Positions 34,866-45,646 of a DNA stretch of 50,460 bases are shown piece after piece. The notes under the pieces were generated by a model. The model ran no database searches and was not told where the DNA came from. It saw only the letters and a program-made list of their open reading frames with translations. The stretch's first letter is position 1. Each line of letters begins with the position of its first letter. This DNA is from Streptomyces sp. NP-1717 (lineage in GTDB: Bacteria > Actinomycetota > Actinomycetes > Streptomycetales > Streptomycetaceae). A program made the position numbers and the translations under genes. The stretch spans positions 1 to 50,460 of the forward strand of contig NZ_JAAPBF010000034.1 in the NCBI RefSeq assembly GCF_022695985.1, written 5' to 3'.

Positions 34866-35677
34866 ACGGAGCGAGCCGCACGGCGCTGGCCGCCGCACGC
34901 GAGCGTCTCGACGCGCTGACCGACAGCACGTCGGCCGACGCGGCGAAGCTCGCGGAGGAGCTGACCGCCGTCACGGCGCTGCTCCACCGCGAGGTGTCGC
35001 TGCGCCGGGTCCTCACCGACCCGGCGCGGTCCGGCGAGTCCAAGGCCGAGCTGGCCGGCGGACTGCTCGGTGGCCAGGTGGGCGGCGAGAGTGCCGACCT
35101 GATCACCGGAATGGTCCGCTCCCGCTGGTCGCAGCCGCGTGACCTGGTCGACGCGGTGGAGGAGCTGGCGGCCGTCGCCGAGCTCACCGCCGCGCAGCGG
35201 GCGGGCGCCCTCGACGACGTCGAGGACGAGCTGTTCCGCTTCGGCCGGATCGTCGAGTCCAGCACCGAGTTGCGGGCCGCGCTGACCGACCGGTCGGCGA
35301 CCGCGTCGGCGAAGACCGCGCTGCTGGGCAGCCTGCTCGGCGGCCGGGCCAACCCGAGCACCGAGCGACTGGTCGTGCGCCTGGTGTCCCAGCCCCGAGG
35401 ACGTAGCCTGGAAGCGGGTCTGCAGACCCTCTCCCGGCTCGCCGCGGCTCGCCGGGACCGGATGGTGGCGGTCGTCACGTCGGCGGTACCGCTCACCGAA
35501 GGCCAGAAGCAGCGTCTCGGCGCGGCCCTGGCCAGACTGTACGGCCACCCGATGCATCTGAACCTGGACGTGGACCCCGCGGTCCTCGGCGGGATCTCGG
35601 TCCGCGTCGGCGACGAGGTCGTCAACGGCACCGTCGCGGAACGTCTCGACGAGGCGGAACGGCGGCTCGCCGGCTGA
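34862..35677 (+). CDS. atpH: ATP synthase F1 subunit delta
   Basis: This 271-residue peripheral-stalk subunit is longer than the 177 residues of E. coli, as usual in actinobacteria, through an extended N-terminal helical domain. The C-terminal OSCP-like part has VAVVTSAVPLTEGQKQRL and GGISVRVGDEVVNGTVAERL. ATG 34862 overlaps the atpF stop. A 159-nt gap holding a hairpin repeat separates it from atpA. Confidence 0.96.
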   Translation: MNGASRTALAAARERLDALTDSTSADAAKLAEELTAVTALLHREVSLRRVLTDPARSGESKAELAGGLLGGQVGGESADLITGMVRSRWSQPRDLVDAVEELAAVAELTAAQRAGALDDVEDELFRFGRIVESSTELRAALTDRSATASAKTALLGSLLGGRANPSTERLVVRLVSQPRGRSLEAGLQTLSRLAAARRDRMVAVVTSAVPLTEGQKQRLGAALARLYGHPMHLNLDVDPAVLGGISVRVGDEVVNGTVAERLDEAERRLAG

Positions 35678-35776
35678 AGGCCGGCGGTCGGTACGTGATT
35701 TCCGGATTACAGACACACATACAGAGATCAAGAACAGCGGCCCGGTTGGGCCGTGCAGAAATTGCAGAAGATTCCT

Positions 35777-35797
35777 GGGGGTCGCCCCCAGACCCCC
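35777..35797 (+). repeat. GGGGGTC/GACCCCC hairpin between atpH and atpA
   Basis: GGGGGTC (35777-35783), loop GCCCCCA, then GACCCCC (35791-35797) form a perfect 7-bp GC stem. CCTGGGGGTC-type elements of this kind recur between Streptomyces genes (from memory). Inside the atp operon it could reduce read-through or protect the downstream mRNA. Confidence 0.6.
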
Positions 35798-35836
35798 ATA
35801 GAACTTCGGGCCCAACAAGGAGAGCAGGGAATCCAG

Positions 35837-37435
35837 ATGGCGGAGCTCACGATCCGGCCGGAGGAGATCCGGGATGCGCTGGAGAACTTTGTCCAGTCGT
35901 ACAAGCCGGACGCGGCCTCGCGCGAGGAGGTCGGGACGGTCAGCGTTGCCGGTGACGGCATCGCGAAGGTCGAGGGTCTGCCCTCGGCCATGGCGAACGA
36001 ACTGCTGAAGTTCGAGGACGGGACCCTCGGTCTCGCCCTGAACCTGGAGGAGCGCGAGATCGGCGCTGTCATCCTCGGTGAGTTCAGCGGTATCGAGGAG
36101 GGACAGTCGGTCACCCGTACCGGCGAGGTCCTCTCCGTCGGCGTCGGCGAGGGCTACCTCGGTCGTGTCGTCGACCCGCTCGGCGCCCCGATCGACGGCC
36201 TCGGCGAGATCGCGACCGACGGCCGCCGCGCCCTGGAGCTCCAGGCTCCGGGCGTCATGGTCCGTAAGTCGGTGCACGAGCCGATGCAGACCGGTTACAA
36301 GGCCGTCGACTCGATGGTGCCGATCGGCCGTGGCCAGCGTCAGCTGATCATCGGCGACCGCCAGACCGGCAAGACCGCCCTGGCCGTCGACACGATCATC
36401 AACCAGCGCGACAACTGGCGCTCGGGCGACGTGAACAAGCAGGTGCGCTGCATCTACGTCGCCATCGGCCAGAAGGGCTCCACCATCGCGTCCGTACGCG
36501 GTGCGCTGGAAGAGGCCGGTGCTCTTGAGTACACGACGATCGTCGCCGCCCCGGCGTCCGACCCGGCGGGCTTCAAGTACCTGGCCCCCTACACCGGTTC
36601 GGCCATCGGCCAGCACTGGATGTACCAGGGCAAGCACGTCCTGATCATCTTCGACGACCTGTCGAAGCAGGCCGACGCCTACCGCGCCGTCTCCCTGCTG
36701 CTGCGCCGTCCGCCGGGCCGCGAGGCCTACCCGGGCGACGTCTTCTACCTGCACTCGCGTCTGCTGGAGCGCTGCGCCAAGCTCTCCGACGACATGGGCG
36801 CCGGCTCGATGACGGGCCTGCCCATCGTCGAGACCAAGGCGAACGACGTGTCGGCGTTCATCCCGACCAACGTCATCTCCATCACCGACGGCCAGTGCTT
36901 CCTGGAGTCCGACCTGTTCAACGCCGGCCAGCGGCCCGCGCTGAACGTCGGTATCTCGGTCTCCCGAGTCGGCGGCTCCGCCCAGCACAAGGCCATGCGC
37001 CAGGTGTCGGGACGGCTCCGCGTGGACCTCGCCCAGTACCGCGAGCTGGAGGCGTTCGCCGCCTTCGGTTCCGACCTGGACGCCGCGTCTAAGGCATCGC
37101 TCCAGCGTGGTTCGCGCATGGTCGAGCTGCTGAAGCAGCCGCAGTACGCGCCGTACCCGGTCGAGGAGCAGGTCGTCTCCATCTACGCCGGCACCACCGG
37201 CAAGATGGACGACGTCCCGGTCGAGGACATCAGCCGCTTCGAGAGCGAACTGCTGGAGCACCTGCGCCGCGAGCGCAAGGAGCTGCTGACCAGCATCGCC
37301 GAGGGCGCCAAGATGTCGGACGACACTCTTGAGTCCATCAGCGACGCCATCGCCGCCTTCAAGAAGCAGTTCGAGACCTCGGACGGCAAGCTTCTGGGCG
37401 ACGACGCCCCGGCCGGCGTCAACGTCTCCAAGTGA
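35837..37435 (+). CDS. atpA: ATP synthase F1 subunit alpha
   Basis: This 532-residue non-catalytic nucleotide-binding subunit has a beta-barrel N-domain (about 25-95), the P-loop GDRQTGKTA (Lys179), and the conserved Arg finger region in [18 protein letters not shown]. The C-terminal helical domain ends in a short tail. ATG 35837 has a purine-rich AGGAGAGCAGGGA stretch upstream; the in-frame open region before it covers the hairpin repeat and is unlikely to be translated. Confidence 0.98.
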   Translation: MAELTIRPEEIRDALENFVQSYKPDAASREEVGTVSVAGDGIAKVEGLPSAMANELLKFEDGTLGLALNLEEREIGAVILGEFSGIEEGQSVTRTGEVLSVGVGEGYLGRVVDPLGAPIDGLGEIATDGRRALELQAPGVMVRKSVHEPMQTGYKAVDSMVPIGRGQRQLIIGDRQTGKTALAVDTIINQRDNWRSGDVNKQVRCIYVAIGQKGSTIASVRGALEEAGALEYTTIVAAPASDPAGFKYLAPYTGSAIGQHWMYQGKHVLIIFDDLSKQADAYRAVSLLLRRPPGREAYPGDVFYLHSRLLERCAKLSDDMGAGSMTGLPIVETKANDVSAFIPTNVISITDGQCFLESDLFNAGQRPALNVGISVSRVGGSAQHKAMRQVSGRLRVDLAQYRELEAFAAFGSDLDAASKASLQRGSRMVELLKQPQYAPYPVEEQVVSIYAGTTGKMDDVPVEDISRFESELLEHLRRERKELLTSIAEGAKMSDDTLESISDAIAAFKKQFETSDGKLLGDDAPAGVNVSK

Positions 37436-37455
37436 CGACGGAAGGGACCTGACTC

Positions 37456-39815
<2,360 letters not shown>

Positions 39816-39832
39816 GTCCCCGGACTCACGGT

Positions 39833-39857
39833 GGGGGGCGGGCTCGTACCGCCCCCC
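39833..39857 (+). terminator. Hairpin directly after atpD
   Basis: GGGGGGCGG (39833-39841) pairs perfectly with CCGCCCCCC (39849-39857) across a 7-nt loop, 18 nt after the atpD stop. It would lower transcription into atpC or protect the 3' end of the upstream message. Confidence 0.65.
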
Positions 39858-39881
39858 TCCGAACCGCCGATCGTGACCCCA

Positions 39882-39917
39882 TAGAATTAGACCGACACCC
39901 GGCGACACAGCCGGGTG
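39882..39917 (+). promoter_or_regulatory. TAGAAT box and second hairpin before atpC
   Basis: TAGAAT (39882-39887) is close to a consensus -10 but has no clear -35. It is followed by CACCCGGC / GCCGGGTG (39896-39917), an 8-bp stem that ends 7 nt before the atpC ribosome site. Together these could give atpC its own weak promoter and tune its translation. Confidence 0.35.
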
Positions 39918-39935
39918 GTGACCCGAGGAGCACCC

Positions 39936-40310
39936 TTGGCTGCTGAGCTGCACGTCGAGCTGGTCGCCGCGGACCGCAGTGTCTGGTCCGGCGAGGCCAC
40001 CCTGGTCGTCGCGCGCACCACGTCCGGCGACATCGGCGTCATGCCCGGTCACCAGCCGCTGCTCGGTGTGCTGGAGTCGGGCCCCGTGACCATCCGTACG
40101 ACCGACGGCGGCACCGTCGTCGCCGCCGTGCACGGCGGATTCCTGTCGTTCGCCGACAACAAGCTCTCCCTGCTCGCGGAGATCGCCGAGCTGGCGGACG
40201 AGATCGACGCCCAGCGTGCCGAGCGCGCGCTGGAGCGCGCGAAGTCGGGTGAGGACGACGCCGCCGAGCGCCGTGCCGATGTCCGACTGCGCGCTGTGGC
40301 GGTGCGCTGA
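39936..40310 (+). CDS. atpC: ATP synthase F1 subunit epsilon
   Basis: This 124-residue subunit has an N-terminal beta-sandwich (ELHVELVAADRSVWSGEA, GDIGVMPGHQPLLGVL) and a C-terminal helical hairpin rich in Ala, Glu and Arg that can block rotation. TTG 39936 is chosen because GAGGAG lies 5 nt upstream and the family begins at this strand. It is the last atp gene and is followed by a large two-level hairpin. Confidence 0.95.
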   Translation: MAAELHVELVAADRSVWSGEATLVVARTTSGDIGVMPGHQPLLGVLESGPVTIRTTDGGTVVAAVHGGFLSFADNKLSLLAEIAELADEIDAQRAERALERAKSGEDDAAERRADVRLRAVAVR

Positions 40311-40330
40311 CGCACCGCACCTGGAATTAC

Positions 40331-40380
40331 CCTCAGCCGCGGCCCGTTCTGGAGACATCCAGACCGTGTCGCGGCTGAGG
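40331..40380 (+). terminator. atp operon terminator
   Basis: CCTCAGCCGCG (40331-40341) pairs perfectly with CGCGGCTGAGG (40370-40380), with an inner stem TCTGG / CCAGA (40348-40363). It lies 20 nt after the atpC stop and before the DUF2550 gene. Confidence 0.8.
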
Positions 40381-40444
40381 CGATGCGGCAGCTGTTTCTG
40401 TTCGTTCGTGCGGGTTACTCGATTGGCGAGGAGGTCGGTATCAG

Positions 40445-40891
40445 ATGGTCCTCGCTCTGCTTGTCTGCGGACTGGTCGTCGTGCTGGTTGCGCTGGGGCT
40501 CTTCGTCTTCGGGCTGCGCCGTCGGCTGATCCAGCGCTCCGGAGGGACCTTCGACTGTTCGCTGCGCTGGAACGTGGCCGAGGAGCCCGACACGTCCGGC
40601 AAGGGCTGGGTGTACGGCGTCGCCCGCTACAGCGGTGACCGGATCAACTGGTTCCGGGTTTTCTCGTACGCCCCGAGGCCCCGCCGCAGTCTCGAACGCT
40701 CCGCCATCGAGGTGCTCGCCCGGCGTGCTCCCGAGGGCGAGGAGGAGCTGGCGCTGCTCTCCGACTCCGTCGTGCTCGGCTGTGTCCACCAGGGCACGCG
40801 CCTGGAGCTGGCGATGAGCGAGGACGCGCTGACCGGCTTCCTCGCCTGGCTGGAGGCGGCGCCGCCCGGCCAGCGGGTGAACGTCGCCTGA
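40445..40891 (+). CDS. DUF2550 membrane-anchored protein
   Basis: This 148-residue protein has one N-terminal membrane helix (about 2-24) followed by a soluble domain with GTFDCSLRWN, GWVYGVARYSGDRINWFRVFSY and a C-terminal helix near SEDALTGFLAWLEA. This matches the actinobacterial DUF2550 family, which very often follows the atp operon; its function is unknown. ATG 40445 has GGAGG about 10 nt upstream. A 15-bp perfect hairpin ends it, facing the chitinase gene. Confidence 0.85.
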   Translation: MVLALLVCGLVVVLVALGLFVFGLRRRLIQRSGGTFDCSLRWNVAEEPDTSGKGWVYGVARYSGDRINWFRVFSYAPRPRRSLERSAIEVLARRAPEGEEELALLSDSVVLGCVHQGTRLELAMSEDALTGFLAWLEAAPPGQRVNVA

Positions 40892-40909
40892 TCCGTACCT
40901 GACGACGAC

Positions 40910-40943
40910 GAGGGGGACGGTGCCCGCAGGCACCGTCCCCCTC
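40910..40943. terminator. Bidirectional terminator between DUF2550 gene and chitinase gene
   Basis: GAGGGGGACGGTGCC (40910-40924) pairs perfectly over 15 bp with 40929-40943 across a 4-nt loop (CGCA). It lies 18 nt from both gene ends, so it can serve both strands. Confidence 0.9.
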
Positions 40944-40960
40944 GCCGCTCGCGCGGTGTG

Positions 40961-42823
40961 TTACTTCAGACCGTTGCTGATCGCTGTCACGAGTTCGCCG
41001 TTCGCGGTGTCACCGGTGAAGTCCCAGAAGAACGCTCCGCCGAGACCCTGGCTCTTCGCCCACGCCATCTTCGTGGCGATCGTCGCCGGGGTGTCGTAGC
41101 TCCACCAGTTGCTGCCGCACTTCGCGTACGCCGTGCCGCCGACGGTGCCGGTGACGGGGCAGGTGTTCTTCAGGACCTTGTAGTCCTCGATGCCCGCCTC
41201 GTAGGTGCCGGGGGCCGCGCCCGTGGCCGTACCGCCCGGTGCGGCCTGGGTGACGCCGGTCCAGCCGCGTCCGTAGAAGCCGATGCCGAGCAGCAGCTTC
41301 TTCGCCGGGACGCCCTGCGCCTTGTACTTGGCGATCGCGTCGGCGGAGTTGAAGCCGGCCTGCGGGATGCCCGGGTACGAGGTGAGCGGGGAGTGCGGGG
41401 CCGTGGGGCCCTGCGCGGCGAAGGCGCCGAAGAAGTCGTACGTCATGACGTTGAGCCAGTTCATGTACTGCGAGGCGCCCGCGTAGTCGGCGGCGTCGAT
41501 CTTGCCGCCGCTGGACGCGTCGGCGGTGACGGCCGCGGTGACCAGGTAGTTGGCACCGAACTTGGCGCGCATGGCCTGCATCATGTTCTTCATCGCCGCC
41601 GGGCCGCTGGTGTCGCAGCTCAGACCGCAGGCGTTCGGGTACTCCCAGTCCAGGTCGATGCCGTCGAAGACATCGGCCCAGCGCGGGTCCTCGACCAGGT
41701 CGTAGCAGGACTGCGCGAACGCGGCGGGGTTCTTCACCGCGTCACCGAAGCCGCCGGACCAGGTCCAGCCGCCGAAGGACCAGAGGACCTTGATGCCGGG
41801 GTTCGCGGCCTTGAGCTTGCGCAGCTGGTTGAAGTTGCCGCGCAGCGGCTGGTCCCAGGTGTCGGCGACGCCGTCGACGGCCTGGGCGGCGGTGTACGCC
41901 TTGTCCGTCGCCGCGTACGCGTCGCCCATGGTGCACTTGCCGCCCTGGACGTTGCCGAACGAGTAGTTGATGTGGGTGATCTTGGACGCGCTGCCGGACG
42001 TCACCAGGTTCTTGACGTGGTAGTTGCGGTCGTAGACGCCCCACTCGGTGAAGTAGCCGAGCTTGACCTGGTCGCCGGGCGGGGTGCCCGGGTCCGTGCC
42101 GCCGCCGGTGGTCCTCACGGCGACCGAGCCGCTGACCGGTCCGGTCTGGTCGGCCGTGTCACGGGCCTGGACGCTGAAGGAGTAGCTGGTGCCCGCGGTC
42201 AGGCCGGTGTTCGTGTACGTCGTTCCGGTGACCGTGGCGATCTTCGCACCGTCCCGCAGGACGTCGTAGTTCTTGATGCCCTTGTCGTCGGTGGCGGCGC
42301 TCCAGCTGAGCTTGGCCGACGTGTTCGTGATCTCGCTCGCGGTGGGGGTGCCGGGGGCGGTCGGGGCCGTGTCACCGGGGACACTGCCGCCGTCGCAGGA
42401 GGCGCCGTTGAGCTTGCAGCCGGTCGCGGAGCCGCCGCCGGGCCCGGTGCCGTTGAAGCCGAAGGTGACGGAGGCGCCCGGGGTGAGGGTGCCGTTCCAG
42501 CCGACGTTCTTGGCGGTGAAGTGGTTGGTGCCGCTCTTGGTGACGGTGGCGTCCCAGGCGGAGCCGACGCCGGTACCGACGGGGAAGTCCCACTCGACGG
42601 TCCAGGAGGAGAGGGTCGTGGTGCCGGTGTTCTTCACCGTCCACGAGCCTTCGAAGCCGGTGCCCCAGTCGGACTTCTTGGTGTACGTGGCGGTCGCGGA
42701 GGTGGCCGCCTCGGCGGGGGAGGCCAGGCCGACCATGGCGGCGAGGGGGAGGAACAGCGCGGTCAGCGCCGCGACGGATCTGGATCTGAATCTGGTTCTG
42801 CGGACGGACGTCTTCGTGCTCAA
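40961..42823 (-). CDS. Secreted GH18 chitinase with CBM2-type and FnIII domains
   Basis: The 620-residue enzyme has a signal peptide (about 1-39, ending AEA), a CBM2-like cellulose/chitin-binding domain (about 40-140, with SDWGTGFEGSWTVKNTG and SWTVEWDFP), a fibronectin type III domain (about 155-240) and a GH18 barrel (about 250-620). The catalytic motif DGIDLDWEYP gives Glu394 as the proton donor; SFGGWTWSGGF and WWSYDTP are substrate-side motifs. It hydrolyses chitin outside the cell with retention. TTG 42823 is the start, supported by GAGGAG 7 nt upstream and the signal peptide. The promoter bears two 12-bp repeats of the chi type. Confidence 0.95.
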   Translation of the reverse strand: MSTKTSVRRTRFRSRSVAALTALFLPLAAMVGLASPAEAATSATATYTKKSDWGTGFEGSWTVKNTGTTTLSSWTVEWDFPVGTGVGSAWDATVTKSGTNHFTAKNVGWNGTLTPGASVTFGFNGTGPGGGSATGCKLNGASCDGGSVPGDTAPTAPGTPTASEITNTSAKLSWSAATDDKGIKNYDVLRDGAKIATVTGTTYTNTGLTAGTSYSFSVQARDTADQTGPVSGSVAVRTTGGGTDPGTPPGDQVKLGYFTEWGVYDRNYHVKNLVTSGSASKITHINYSFGNVQGGKCTMGDAYAATDKAYTAAQAVDGVADTWDQPLRGNFNQLRKLKAANPGIKVLWSFGGWTWSGGFGDAVKNPAAFAQSCYDLVEDPRWADVFDGIDLDWEYPNACGLSCDTSGPAAMKNMMQAMRAKFGANYLVTAAVTADASSGGKIDAADYAGASQYMNWLNVMTYDFFGAFAAQGPTAPHSPLTSYPGIPQAGFNSADAIAKYKAQGVPAKKLLLGIGFYGRGWTGVTQAAPGGTATGAAPGTYEAGIEDYKVLKNTCPVTGTVGGTAYAKCGSNWWSYDTPATIATKMAWAKSQGLGGAFFWDFTGDTANGELVTAISNGLK

Positions 42824-42921
42824 GGGGTACTCCTCGAGTGAGTCAAGACAGATCGGGGATGGTCCGGAGTGGTCCGTGACACCCGACTCTTGCGACAGCT
42901 CGCGCACTAGTCAGTGGCGTG

Positions 42922-42963
42922 AGAGTAAGGAGGTCTGGACCAATCGTCAATAGGTCCAGACCA
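42922..42963 (-). promoter_or_regulatory. Chitinase promoter with paired 12-bp direct repeats (DasR-type operator)
   Basis: On the minus strand, TGGTCTGGACCT (42952-42963) and TGGTCCAGACCT (42931-42942) are direct repeats 9 bp apart. The -35 TTGACG lies between them (42945-42950), and the -10 TACTCT (42922-42927) follows with an exact 17-bp spacer, so the second repeat fills the spacer. This matches the layout known for Streptomyces chi promoters, where such repeats mediate chitin induction and glucose repression; the repeats resemble the DasR (GlcNAc-responsive) dre site. Confidence 0.85.
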
Positions 42964-43028
42964 AAGGTGTCGACGGGTCGGCCGACCGGCTGTCGCGCCG
43001 TACGGCACGCCGGTCGCCGCCCGCGCCC

Positions 43029-43679
43029 TCAGATCCCCAACTCCTGCGCCAGAACGGCCGCCTGTACGCGGCTGCGCAGCTCCAGCTTGCCCAGCAGCCT
43101 GCTCACATGGGTCTTGACCGTCGCCTCCGCCATGTCCAGCCGTACCGCGATCTCCGCGTTCGACAGCCCGTCACCCAGGCTGGCCAGCACCTCGCGCTCA
43201 CGCCGGGTGAGGGCGTCCAGCACCGTGAGGTCCGGCGCGTCCGGCGACCGTACGGCCTTCGGCGAGGCGAACTCCGCGATCAGCCGGCGCGTCACGGAAG
43301 GCGCGATCAGGCCCTCGCCGCGTGCCACCGTCCGTACCGCCTCGATGAGGTCCCGCGCGTCCGTGTTCTTCAGCAGGAACCCGGCGGCGCCCGCGCGCAG
43401 CGCGCCGAAGACGTACTCGTCCAGGTCGAACGTCGTCAGCACGAGCACGTCGGCCAGCTTCTCGGCGACCACCTGCCGCGTCGCCGACACCCCGTCCAGC
43501 CTGGGCATCGACACATCCATCAGCACCAGGTCGGGGCGCAGTTCACGGGCCAGCCGCACGGCCTCCTCGCCGTCCCGCGCCTCGCCGACCACCTCGACCT
43601 CCGGGGAACTGCGCAGGATCAGGACCAGCCCCGCGCGTACCGCCGACTGGTCCTCCGCCACCAGAACCCGGATGGTCAT
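43029..43679 (-). CDS. NarL/LuxR-type response regulator
   Basis: This 216-residue protein has a receiver domain (about 1-120; acidic Glu9-Asp10, phosphoacceptor Asp55 in LVLMDVSMP, Lys near 105 in GFLLKNTD) and a LuxR-type helix-turn-helix (about 150-212; LTRREREVLASLGDGLSNAEIA, ATVKTHVSRLLGKL). It is the DNA-binding partner of the kinase upstream, with which it shares a four-base ATGA overlap. The chitinase gene lies just beyond on the same strand, but its promoter separates them. Targets are unknown. Confidence 0.93.
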   Translation of the reverse strand: MTIRVLVAEDQSAVRAGLVLILRSSPEVEVVGEARDGEEAVRLARELRPDLVLMDVSMPRLDGVSATRQVVAEKLADVLVLTTFDLDEYVFGALRAGAAGFLLKNTDARDLIEAVRTVARGEGLIAPSVTRRLIAEFASPKAVRSPDAPDLTVLDALTRREREVLASLGDGLSNAEIAVRLDMAEATVKTHVSRLLGKLELRSRVQAAVLAQELGI

Positions 43680-44905
43680 GCCGTGCCGCTCCCCTCGTCG
43701 ACGGGCAGCTCCGCCCGCACCCGCCAGATCTTCGTGCCGTTCGCCCCGCCCGTGGCGCTCGCGCCGTCCGAGCCGTCCGCCGTGACCGGTCCCGCCTCGA
43801 ACGCGCCGTCCAGCAGGGCGACGCGCTCCCGCATCCCGACCAGACCCGCGCCGGAGCCCGGTGCGCGCGGGCCGGGCCCGTCGCCGTACGGGCTGACGAC
43901 ATCGACGCACAGAGCCCGCCGTGTGCGCTCCAGGAGCACCGTCACGGGGCCGCGCGGCGCGTGCTTGAGCGCGTTGGTCAGCGACTCCTGGACGATGCGG
44001 TACGCCGCCATCTCGACCGGCGCCGGCAGCGCGGGCCCCTCGCCCCGCCGGTCCTGGAGCGTGAACGTGAGCCCGCTGGACGCGCCGTTCGTACGCGCCT
44101 GCTCCACGAGCGAGTCGAGCGCCCCCAGCGTCGGCGCCGGAGCGGGCCGCCGGTCGTCGCCGGTGTCCCGCAGCAGTCCGATGAGCCGCCGCATCTCCGC
44201 CAGACCCGCGACGCTGTTCTCGCGGATCACCGCCAGCGCGTCCTTGGAGGTCCGCGCGTCGTCGAGGGAGAGCGCGGCGGTGGAGTGGATCGCGATGGCC
44301 GACAGATGGTTGGCGACCATGTCGTGCAGCTCACGGGCCATCCGCGCGCGCTCGGCCATCACGGCCTGCGTCCGGTCCATCTCGGCGAGCAGGGCCGTCT
44401 GTTCGGCCCGCAGACGGGCGGCCTCGGCGGCGTCGCGGTGATTGCGGACCAGCACACCGGTGGTGGCGGGGGCGATGGTGATCGCCGCGGCCAGGACGCC
44501 CAGCAGTAGGCCCTCGGGCGAGCGGAGCCAGCTCACGGCCGCGACGGTGACGACGACCGTGGTCAGCGCCGTGCCCCAGGGGATCCTGCGGGCCGCGGAC
44601 GGGCTGCCGTAGAGCACCGCCGCGTAGACGATGTCCGTGAACATGGCGATGGTCGCCACGCTGCCCAGGGTGAAGAAGTCGAGGACGAGCGCGAGGGTGG
44701 CGACCAGCAGGGCCGTGCGGGGCGCGCTCCTGCGCACCAGCTCCATCAGGGAGACGGCGGCGACCGGCAGCAGCACCCAGGAGCCGGACAGTCCCCGGTC
44801 GCTCCCCTGGGTGTGCAGTCCGAGGGCCCAGAGCAGCACGCCGCCGAGCAGGCCGGCCGCGGCGATCAGGGCGTCCTCTCGGTGCGGACGTGGGAGAACG
44901 GTCAC
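43676..44905 (-). CDS. NarL-family sensor histidine kinase
   Basis: The roughly 409-residue membrane kinase has five to six N-terminal helices (about 12-145) and no clear extracytoplasmic domain. A HisKA_3 helix follows with ERARMARELHDMVANHLS (phospho-His near 194), then a HATPase domain with YRIVQESLTNALKHA and GSGAGLVGMRERV. It phosphorylates the regulator encoded next. The start is uncertain: GTGs at 44905 and 44920 are both in frame before the first helix, and neither has a well-spaced ribosome site. I chose 44905. Confidence 0.88.
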   Translation of the reverse strand: MTVLPRPHREDALIAAAGLLGGVLLWALGLHTQGSDRGLSGSWVLLPVAAVSLMELVRRSAPRTALLVATLALVLDFFTLGSVATIAMFTDIVYAAVLYGSPSAARRIPWGTALTTVVVTVAAVSWLRSPEGLLLGVLAAAITIAPATTGVLVRNHRDAAEAARLRAEQTALLAEMDRTQAVMAERARMARELHDMVANHLSAIAIHSTAALSLDDARTSKDALAVIRENSVAGLAEMRRLIGLLRDTGDDRRPAPAPTLGALDSLVEQARTNGASSGLTFTLQDRRGEGPALPAPVEMAAYRIVQESLTNALKHAPRGPVTVLLERTRRALCVDVVSPYGDGPGPRAPGSGAGLVGMRERVALLDGAFEAGPVTADGSDGASATGGANGTKIWRVRAELPVDEGSGTA

Positions 44906-45066
44906 CCCACCATCAAACACGGCGCCGCGGGCGGGCACCTCCGCGTGGCGGCCGAGACCGGACGGGGGCGCGCTACATCGAAGGATGCAGTCTCGGTTCG
45001 TCACTGGTGACGACGATCCGGGCCGGAACCGGCGGAAAACTGGGAGTGAGCCGAAGGGAGACTGCC

Positions 45067-45645
45067 GTGATCGTCACGCTGATCATCATCTGCGAGGTCG
45101 GATTCTGGGTGCTGCTGGGCATCGGACTGGCCCTGCGCTACTTCGCCGGGATGCCGCGCGTGTCGACCGCGGTGCTGCTGTGCGAACCGCTGCTGGAGGT
45201 CCTGCTGCTCGTCGTGACGGCGATCGACCTGAAGAACGGCGCCGAACCGGACTGGAAGCACGGACTCGCCGCGGTCTACATCGGCTTCTCGGTGGCGCTC
45301 GGCCCCCAGCTGATCAAGTGGGCCGACGCCCGCTTCGCCCACCGGTTCGCCGGCGGCCCGCCGCCGGTCCGGCCGCCGAAGTACGGCAGGGCCCGCATGG
45401 TCCACGAGTGGAGGACGGCCGCCCGCTGGGTGACCGCGTCGGCCATCGCGCTCGGTCTGCTCCAGTCCGCGATCTGGTACGTCGGCTCCGACGGGGACAC
45501 CGGGTCGCTCCGGATGTGGCAGCAGAAGATGGTCTTCGTGATCGGGATCAACCTGGTGATCGCGCTCGGCTACACGCTCTTCCCGAAGAAGGACCCGGGC
45601 GGCCCCGCGCCGGCGGAGCGGCCCCGGTCCTCCAGCGACCGATAG
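45067..45645 (+). CDS. Integral membrane protein of unknown function
   Basis: This 192-residue protein has about five hydrophobic segments: VIVTLIIICEVGFWVLLGIGLAL (1-23), STAVLLCEPLLEVLLLVVTAI (about 31-51), GLAAVYIGFSVALG (65-78), ASAIALGLLQSAIWYVG (about 130-146) and MVFVIGINLVIALGYTLF (about 158-175), with a basic loop at 88-120. I do not recognise a catalytic motif. GTG 45067 has AAGGGAG 6 nt upstream; an in-frame GTG at 45046 is less well placed. It is divergent from the kinase and ends one base before the convergent cobalamin gene. Confidence 0.75.
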   Translation: MIVTLIIICEVGFWVLLGIGLALRYFAGMPRVSTAVLLCEPLLEVLLLVVTAIDLKNGAEPDWKHGLAAVYIGFSVALGPQLIKWADARFAHRFAGGPPPVRPPKYGRARMVHEWRTAARWVTASAIALGLLQSAIWYVGSDGDTGSLRMWQQKMVFVIGINLVIALGYTLFPKKDPGGPAPAERPRSSSDR

Positions 45646-45646
45646 G

